From: Campylobacterales bacterium
Lineage (GTDB): Bacteria > Campylobacterota > Campylobacteria > Campylobacterales > QNZT01
Length of the DNA: 39,740 bases
Direction of reading: 5' to 3'
NCBI GenBank assembly: GCA_027084135.1
Contig: JALWLO010000096.1
Coordinates: 1 to 39,740 of the forward strand
Shown here: in pieces, positions 34,962 through 39,740 of the stretch
Position numbering within the stretch: the first letter of the stretch is position 1
Layout: every line of letters begins with the position of its first letter
Translations under genes and position numbers: made by a program
The notes under the pieces: model-generated
Database searches by the model: none
Seen by the model: only the letters and a program-made list of their open reading frames with translations
Told to the model about the DNA's origin: nothing

Positions 34962-35920
34962 AAAAAGTAGCAATCAGTGTCGGTGATCTAAACGGAGTCG
35001 GCATAGAGATAGCACTAAAAGCTCATAAAGAGATAACAGAGTTTGCATCACCGATATATCTCATAAATCAAGAGATGTTAGAGAGAATATCAAAACTTCT
35101 CAATCTAGAGATACCTACAAACTTTCGTACTAAAGATGTCGGAGAAGCGTTTGATATAACACCATCAGTTAGTACTAAAGAGAGCGGAATGGCTTCATAC
35201 CTCTCATTTTTAGAGGCAGTTGATATGGCAAAAAGAGGCAAAGTCGATGCGATAGTGACACTTCCCATCAACAAAGAGGCTTGGGCAAAAGCCGCTATCC
35301 CATATAAAGGGCATACCGATATGCTTGATGCCATTTTTAAAAAGAGTGATGCGATTATGATGATCGGCTCCCCCAAATTATATGCCGCTCTATTTACACA
35401 CCATATACCTCTAAAAAATGTAGCGACTTCAATAAAAAAAGAGTCTTTGTGTAACTTTCTTATTTCGCTTTACAATAGTATCCAACCAAAAGAGATAGCC
35501 GTCTTAGGGCTAAATCCTCACGCCGGAGACGGCGGGGTGCTGGGAGATGAGGAGCGTATCATACAAGAGGCGATAGATGAGGCGAATAGAACTCTAAATA
35601 AGGAGATTTTTATAGGACCGTTAGTACCGGATACCGCTTTTACACCGGCTATGAGAGAGAGATTTAACTACTTTGTAGCGATGTACCATGACCAAGGTTT
35701 GATCCCTGTAAAAACACTCTACTTTGATGAGAGTATCAATGTAACCCTAAATCTACCTATCATTAGAACATCGGTAGATCACGGAACCGCTTATGATATA
35801 GCATACAAAAACAAAAATCCATCAACACAAAGCTACATCAATGCCGTAAAGGAAGCCGTTAGACTCTCTTCACTAAAGAGAAAAAATGTAACAGACTCGA
35901 TAAAGGGTTTTTCGACTTAG
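34958..35920 (+). CDS. pdxA: 4-hydroxythreonine-4-phosphate dehydrogenase PdxA
   Basis: 320 residues. Oxidises 4-phosphohydroxy-L-threonine to supply the partner substrate of PdxJ. Motifs: VAISVGDLNGVGIEIALK, VDAIVTLPINKEAW, GHTDMLDAIF, LGLNPHAGDGGVLGDEE, GPLVPDTAF, VAMYHDQGLIPVKTLYF, and TSVDHGTAYDIA, with metal-binding His residues. Carries TAGTACTA at 35170-35177. Two stem-loops follow the stop. Confidence 0.97.
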   Translation: MKKVAISVGDLNGVGIEIALKAHKEITEFASPIYLINQEMLERISKLLNLEIPTNFRTKDVGEAFDITPSVSTKESGMASYLSFLEAVDMAKRGKVDAIVTLPINKEAWAKAAIPYKGHTDMLDAIFKKSDAIMMIGSPKLYAALFTHHIPLKNVATSIKKESLCNFLISLYNSIQPKEIAVLGLNPHAGDGGVLGDEERIIQEAIDEANRTLNKEIFIGPLVPDTAFTPAMRERFNYFVAMYHDQGLIPVKTLYFDESINVTLNLPIIRTSVDHGTAYDIAYKNKNPSTQSYINAVKEAVRLSSLKRKNVTDSIKGFST

Positions 35921-35962
35921 CTAGGGCTAAGTCTGTAAAGTGCGCTTTGTCTAGAACAAAGC
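35914..35962 (+). terminator. Two consecutive stem-loops after pdxA
   Basis: First: GACTTAGC (35914-35921) with GCTAAGTC (35926-35933), loop TAGG, overlapping the pdxA stop. Second: GCTTTGT (35944-35950) with ACAAAGC (35956-35962), loop CTAGA. Neither is followed by a T-run. They probably end or protect the pdxJ-pdxA mRNA. Confidence 0.4.
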
Positions 35963-36064
35963 TAGTAATGTTATGAGTATCTAGGGTTTTTAGAGGTGCC
36001 CTAAATAAAATATGAAATAATAAAGATAAGTAAATCTACTAACAAAACTCTAACAATAATAGGA

Positions 36065-36070
36065 TATAAT
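36065..36070 (+). promoter_or_regulatory. -10 element of the YeeE/YedE pair
   Basis: TATAAT lies 33 bases before the ATG at 36103 in an A+T-rich 182-base gap. There is no convincing -35. AAGGAA serves as the ribosome-binding site about 6 bases before the start. Confidence 0.5.
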
Positions 36071-36102
36071 CTCTGCTTTATTTTAATATAAAAGGAACTT
36101 TT

Positions 36103-36603
36103 ATGAAAAGAAGATTACCTTGGTGGATGGGTGGCATATTGATGTCACTGCTGCTACTCTTTACCTTCTCCGTTTTTGGAGCAAATAGACCCATAGGAGC
36201 ATCAACCTATGTACCCTACTATGCGGGAATCCTCTTTAACATGGATCCCCAAAAATATCCTTACCTTCAAGAGATCAAAAACCCTGGTGCCTGGGAAGGT
36301 GTGATGCTTTTAGGTGCCTTAGTGGGAGGCTTTTTCACTTCTATCTTCATTACAAAAAGCTTTCGCTTTTCCGTGATGCCGACTGCTTGGAAAGAGTATA
36401 AAAATAGTTCAGTGCTATCAAGACTTATCTGGAGTTTTGTATCGGGCTTCTTTTTGATACTAGGAGCAAGAATAGCAGGTGGTTGTACCTCAGGACACTT
36501 TCTATCCGGCATGAGTCAAGGTGCATTTTCGAGTATGATTTTTGGAGGGGTTGTACTTATCACCCTTTTGGTAACCGGTAAAATATTTTATAGGAGAAAA
36601 TAG
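36103..36603 (+). CDS. YeeE/YedE family half-transporter, first subunit
   Basis: 166 residues with about four membrane segments. The family motif ARIAGGCTSGHFLSGM (about 125-140) contains the conserved Cys that binds thiosulfate or another sulfur compound in YeeE/TsuA-type proteins. It is half the size of full-length YeeE; the second half is the next gene, which overlaps by one base. Paired small YeeE/YedE proteins (PmpA/PmpB-type) are known in other bacteria. Likely role: uptake or export of a sulfur compound, fitting a sulfur-using campylobacterotan, though the substrate is unproven. Confidence 0.85.
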   Translation: MKRRLPWWMGGILMSLLLLFTFSVFGANRPIGASTYVPYYAGILFNMDPQKYPYLQEIKNPGAWEGVMLLGALVGGFFTSIFITKSFRFSVMPTAWKEYKNSSVLSRLIWSFVSGFFLILGARIAGGCTSGHFLSGMSQGAFSSMIFGGVVLITLLVTGKIFYRRK

Positions 36604-37256
36604 TGGGATTTTTTGAGTATATCGACTTAGTACTAAAAAAGAGTGAAGAGATGTTTCAAACCGTGGCAACTCAAGGGCATGGTTCAGTTTGGTTGGTCTT
36701 TTCGATAGGTATCGCTTTTGGTGCCATTATCCAGTATAGTAGGGTGGATAAATTTGAAAAGATAGCCGGATTTGCCATGGGCAAAGATACGATTATTCCA
36801 AAGATGCTCTTTTTTGCGATAGGATTAACGGCAATATTTTTATATTTTGAGATAAAGTTCGGTTACGCTAGCTATCATATTAAGCCGCTAAAATGGGGGG
36901 GATTGATCATTGGTGGAATTATATTTGGCATCTCTATGGCGATACTGGGTAAGTGCCCCGGAACCGGACCGATCTCGATCGCGGAAGGAAGGATAGATGT
37001 TTTGGTCGGTGCGATCGGAGGACTATTTGGCGGCTATGTATTTACAAAATATTATGATAGCTTCTTTAAGCCTCTTATGGGGGAGAGTCACGGCAAAGGT
37101 AAACTGATCGACATTGCCGGTGAGTATCAAACACTAGCTATACTAGGCTTTGGCATCGCTTTGATAGTGATAGCATTTGCCATACCCAAAAAAGAGCTTT
37201 ATGATAAGGCTGATCTTAGTAAGCTAAATGATGAGGAGAGACCTGACAAGATCTAA
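36603..37256 (+). CDS. YeeE/YedE family half-transporter, second subunit
   Basis: 217 residues, starting at a GTG whose first base is the last base of the previous TAG stop, which implies tight coupling. About five membrane segments. The second family Cys motif is ISMAILGKCPGTGPISIAEGRIDVLVGAIGGLFGG (about 108-142). A C-terminal tail of about 25 charged residues faces the cytoplasm. A G7 run occurs at 36895-36901 and a TAGTACTA at 36628-36635. The stop overlaps that of the convergent bpt by 4 bases. Confidence 0.85.
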   Translation: MGFFEYIDLVLKKSEEMFQTVATQGHGSVWLVFSIGIAFGAIIQYSRVDKFEKIAGFAMGKDTIIPKMLFFAIGLTAIFLYFEIKFGYASYHIKPLKWGGLIIGGIIFGISMAILGKCPGTGPISIAEGRIDVLVGAIGGLFGGYVFTKYYDSFFKPLMGESHGKGKLIDIAGEYQTLAILGFGIALIVIAFAIPKKELYDKADLSKLNDEERPDKI

Positions 37257-38020
37257 ATTTTTAGATCATCCTCATCTAAAAATCTCTCCCATGTAGCATC
37301 TTCATCGACATCATAAAACCCCTCTAAGATCTCAAGCGGTTTGAAATTTGTCTTATACTCAAACGCCTTACACCCATCTACCCAATATCCTAGATAGATC
37401 CACCTAAGATTCATCGCTCTTGCGATCTTGATCTGATATAAAAGGGAAAATATCCCAAGAGAAAGCCTCTGGTAATCTGGATCATAAAAAAAGTAGATAG
37501 AGCTGATTCCATCCTCAAGCAGATCGATCAAATCAACGCCAACCAATTTTCCGTCCACAAAGTATAAAACCTCTTTTCCAAAGTCTTCATGCCCATCCAC
37601 AAAGTTTTCTACATACTCATGATAGGTGATACTCTTTTTACCCCAACCATCCTTGCCTGACTTAAAGTCGTGATACTTTTTATAGAGGCTGAGATGTGCT
37701 GATGTTACGGTCGGTTTTTGGATGACAATAGATGTGTCTTTATTTCTCTTTATCGCCTTTTTTTGACTTCTTGAGAGTTGAAAGTTTTCGACATCTATTC
37801 TGAGACTTTTACACTCATTACAACCTTGGCAAGTCGGATAGAAGTAGTATCTCCCAAATCTTCGCCAACCTCGCTGCATCACAGCCGAACTAAACTCTTT
37901 TGAGGGCTCATGTACATACTTATAGCGCATACGCACCATTTTACCCGGAAGATATGCACACTCATAATCAAGTACACTAAAGTCGGTCGATTTTGGATAG
38001 AGCTCTTTTTTCCTATTCAT
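37253..38020 (-). CDS. bpt: Aspartate/glutamate leucyltransferase (arginyltransferase family, Bpt)
   Basis: 255 residues. Transfers leucine from Leu-tRNA to N-terminal Asp or Glu, marking proteins for ClpS/ClpAP in the N-degron pathway. Features of the family: the Cys cluster YFYPTCQGCNECKSLRID (about 60-77), FQLSRSQKKAIKRN, a GNAT-like C-terminal half with SSIYFFYDPDYQRLSLGIFSLLYQIKIA, and YLGYWVDGCKAFEYKTNFKP. Standard family length. It converges on the YeeE/YedE pair. An upstream gap of 67 bases follows the small L,D-transpeptidase gene. Confidence 0.93.
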   Translation of the reverse strand: MNRKKELYPKSTDFSVLDYECAYLPGKMVRMRYKYVHEPSKEFSSAVMQRGWRRFGRYYFYPTCQGCNECKSLRIDVENFQLSRSQKKAIKRNKDTSIVIQKPTVTSAHLSLYKKYHDFKSGKDGWGKKSITYHEYVENFVDGHEDFGKEVLYFVDGKLVGVDLIDLLEDGISSIYFFYDPDYQRLSLGIFSLLYQIKIARAMNLRWIYLGYWVDGCKAFEYKTNFKPLEILEGFYDVDEDATWERFLDEDDLKI

Positions 38021-38087
38021 GGATATATTTTAGCAATATTTTTTTAGGATTAAGCTCTATTATTCCTATGAATGATGTGAAAACTAC

Positions 38088-38600
38088 TTACTTTACATAG
38101 ACTTTATCATTGATCGAGACGAGTTCATAGAGCTGTTTGACATCCCTATTGTACATCCTTATACATCCGTGTGATGCCGCTTTACCGATAGATCTTGGAT
38201 TGTTAGTACCGTGTATTCGATATGCCGTATCTCCCAGATAGAGAGCCCTAGCCCCAAGAGGATTCTCTCTTCCTCCTTTGACAACTTCCGGCAAATCAGG
38301 ATTCTCCTCTAAAATTCTTTTTGTCGGTCTCCACTCCGGCCACTTTGCTTTTTTAGTGATTCTAAATATCCCGTAAAATCTATCTTTTCTCTTTTTTGCA
38401 ACCGCTATCGGAAACTCATACGCTAGATCATCACCTAGAATATAATACAACCTTCTCTTACTCTGATCAACAACGATACTGCCCGGCTCTTTATCCGTAG
38501 GATAGTAGATCGCTTCTCTATCGATACCCCACTCACTAGCATCAAGATTTAAACTGACGATTGAAAAAAGTAGAAAAAATAAAGAGAAGATAGATTTCAT
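38088..38600 (-). CDS. Small L,D-transpeptidase (YkuD domain)
   Basis: 170 residues from the start at 38600. The frame stays open to 38720, but that would overlap the upstream gene and bury the signal peptide; the ATG at 38600 has GGAGG about 8 bases upstream and gives MKSIFSLFFLLFSIVSLNLDA, a normal signal peptide. The YkuD domain covers SIVVDQSKRRLYYILGD to the end, with the active site GTNNPRSIGKAASHGCIRMYNRD containing the catalytic His-Gly-Cys. Cross-links peptidoglycan or attaches proteins to it. The ATP-grasp gene ends 67 bases upstream on the same strand. Confidence 0.9.
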   Translation of the reverse strand: MKSIFSLFFLLFSIVSLNLDASEWGIDREAIYYPTDKEPGSIVVDQSKRRLYYILGDDLAYEFPIAVAKKRKDRFYGIFRITKKAKWPEWRPTKRILEENPDLPEVVKGGRENPLGARALYLGDTAYRIHGTNNPRSIGKAASHGCIRMYNRDVKQLYELVSINDKVYVK

Positions 38601-38667
38601 GTAAAAGCCCTCCATATTTCTATATTGATGAAATATCGGAGAGTTTAAATTTTTTTTTATAACCTCT

Positions 38668-39726
38668 TTACCTAAATAAGCTCTTTTTTCGACTTTCAAG
38701 TAAATTGACAAAATCCTCAATCATAAAATACTCCACCCTAAGTGGTGTTTCAACCCACTCTATATCCTTTGTCCAATACCCCGGAGCATCAGGAAAGCCC
38801 CTCACTGAAGCGGTATAGCTGATCTCCACTATCTTATAGGTATTCCCGTCTAAAACAAAATCAAATGCAATAGATTGGGCTTGGAGTTTTTGAGTAACAT
38901 CAAATGCTATTTTAACACACTCTTTACCCTTTTCACCGATATTCCAACTCATATTACCGCTTCCGCTTGCTCTAAAATCATCCTCTCTCACAAACCTCTT
39001 CTTCGTCGTTGCTCTATCACCGATCACAAAAACTCTGATATCATGATCACACCCCTCTATAAAATCTTGCGCATAGAGATAGTTCTTTTGTACAGGAAGC
39101 TTTGAAGCTTGTTTATGAGGCACTATGATCCTTGCCACTCCTCTGCCTATATCGATAAATTTTTTAAGCGTCTTATCTCGTTTAAAGTGCCAAATCCGCT
39201 CTTTTAAAATCGCTACTCTATCTACCGCTTCAAACCCTTTTCCAAAAGCCTTTTTGACATAACTTTTCGCCTCCTCTTTAGAGTAGATCAGTTTTACATT
39301 GTATGCCCCCGCTCCCCCTCGCAATTTAAATACCTTTGGGAAAGTAGTACGCTCTATCCACTCTAAAGCTCTCTCCTCCTCATAGAAGGCATAACTTTTT
39401 ACCATCGGCGCATCGATAGCCTCTAGGAGATATTTTTGCCCAAGCTTATCATCAAAGTGCCAAGAAGTCTTTAAGTTTGGATAGACTGGGTAGTCTATCA
39501 AATCGAGAGAGGCTATGAGCTGCCTAGCAAAAAGTTGCGCACGATAATCTAAATGCAACCAGTGCCACATAAGCCCATCACAATCTTTTAACTGATCGAT
39601 AATATCATTATCATAACAATTCACTATCTTGTACTCTATACCGTGCTTATCACAATATTCCACCCATTTTGGCGAGTATGAATCCTCTTCATTATGATGA
39701 TGTATCGCCAATCTTATACTACCCAT
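38668..39726 (-). CDS. ATP-grasp domain protein of unknown substrate
   Basis: 352 residues. The N-terminal third (MGSIRLAIHHHNEEDSYSPKWVEYCDKHGIEYKIVNCYD) is a pre-ATP-grasp Rossmann-like domain. The ATP-grasp core shows FPKVFKLRGGAGAYNVKLI (glycine-rich loop, about 130-148), QDFIEGCDHDIRVFVIGDRA, and IAFDFVLDGNTYKIVEISYTA with the acidic magnesium ligands. ATP-grasp enzymes ligate a carboxylate to an amine or thiol. No precise family is recognised; RimK-like proteins in polysaccharide clusters look similar, so surface polymer modification is possible. It is the first gene of this operon inside the window, and the true operon start may lie beyond 39740. Confidence 0.75.
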   Translation of the reverse strand: MGSIRLAIHHHNEEDSYSPKWVEYCDKHGIEYKIVNCYDNDIIDQLKDCDGLMWHWLHLDYRAQLFARQLIASLDLIDYPVYPNLKTSWHFDDKLGQKYLLEAIDAPMVKSYAFYEEERALEWIERTTFPKVFKLRGGAGAYNVKLIYSKEEAKSYVKKAFGKGFEAVDRVAILKERIWHFKRDKTLKKFIDIGRGVARIIVPHKQASKLPVQKNYLYAQDFIEGCDHDIRVFVIGDRATTKKRFVREDDFRASGSGNMSWNIGEKGKECVKIAFDVTQKLQAQSIAFDFVLDGNTYKIVEISYTASVRGFPDAPGYWTKDIEWVETPLRVEYFMIEDFVNLLESRKKSLFR

Positions 39727-39740
39727 TGTATGCCTTTGAT

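Noticed and set aside
36103-37256. Frameshifted single YeeE/YedE gene
   Set aside because: The second ORF has its own GTG start and N-terminal soluble segment, and paired half-size proteins are a known form of the family.
38601-38720. Extended start of the small L,D-transpeptidase
   Set aside because: It would overlap the ATP-grasp gene and place 40 residues before a good signal peptide; GGAGG precedes the internal ATG at 38600.

Overview
The window is about 39.7 kb of A+T-rich chromosomal DNA, densely packed with genes that mostly lie in tight, overlapping operons. Gene content and order point to a member of the Campylobacterota (Epsilonproteobacteria), probably a free-living lineage of the Sulfurovum/Sulfurimonas kind. 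The pointers are ilvC beside minD-minE-dprA-ruvX, a short DprA, long-form HPF, Bpt, a degenerate PyrC-like protein and a pair of half-size YeeE/YedE transporters. No genus can be fixed from sequence reading alone. I saw no tRNA, rRNA, CRISPR array, insertion sequence or prophage, and no stretch over 300 bases without a gene.

Layout. 190-2294 (+): tatB, tatC, queA. 2330-13083 (-): a two-gene surface locus made of a 2416-residue modular protein (DUF11 and SdrD-B-like repeats, then a truncated OmpA-like domain) followed, with a 4-base overlap, by a 1168-residue outer-membrane barrel protein. 13264-18054 (-): SPOR-like secreted protein, ilvC, minD, minE, divergent polysaccharide deacetylase, dprA, ruvX, apparently one operon after a 61-base gap. 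18258-19634 (+): a strongly expressed-looking secreted protein of four internal repeat modules and a peptidoglycan-binding domain. 19671-21522 (-): single-domain response regulator and a PyrC-like pseudoenzyme. 21606-22097 (+): cyclophilin. 22112-23543: an S24-type repressor, a divergent 31-residue small ORF, and HPF. 23650-25843 (-): three minor pseudopilins. 26022-29874 (-): secA then a LolC/E permease, divergent from lolA (+). 30569-34121 (-): Ppx/GppA, a YcbB-type L,D-transpeptidase, and a Tat-exported M15-type peptidase. 34176-37256 (+): pdxJ-pdxA, then the YeeE/YedE pair. 37253-39726 (-): ATP-grasp protein, small L,D-transpeptidase, and bpt.

Much of the window serves the cell envelope: Tat export, SecA, lipoprotein sorting (LolA, LolC/E), pseudopilins, two L,D-transpeptidases, an M15 peptidase, two proteins with peptidoglycan-binding domains, and a giant surface protein with its own barrel.

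Two observations stand out. First, the palindrome TAGTACTA occurs 22 times by hand count where roughly one copy is expected. It sits in several reading frames and once between genes, so it looks like selection on DNA rather than on protein. Second, the OmpA-like domain of the giant protein lacks its usual conserved tail, and a very good match to that tail (APVAKND...KNRRVDL) sits at the mature N terminus of the barrel protein encoded by the overlapping next gene. This suggests a domain split between two partner proteins.
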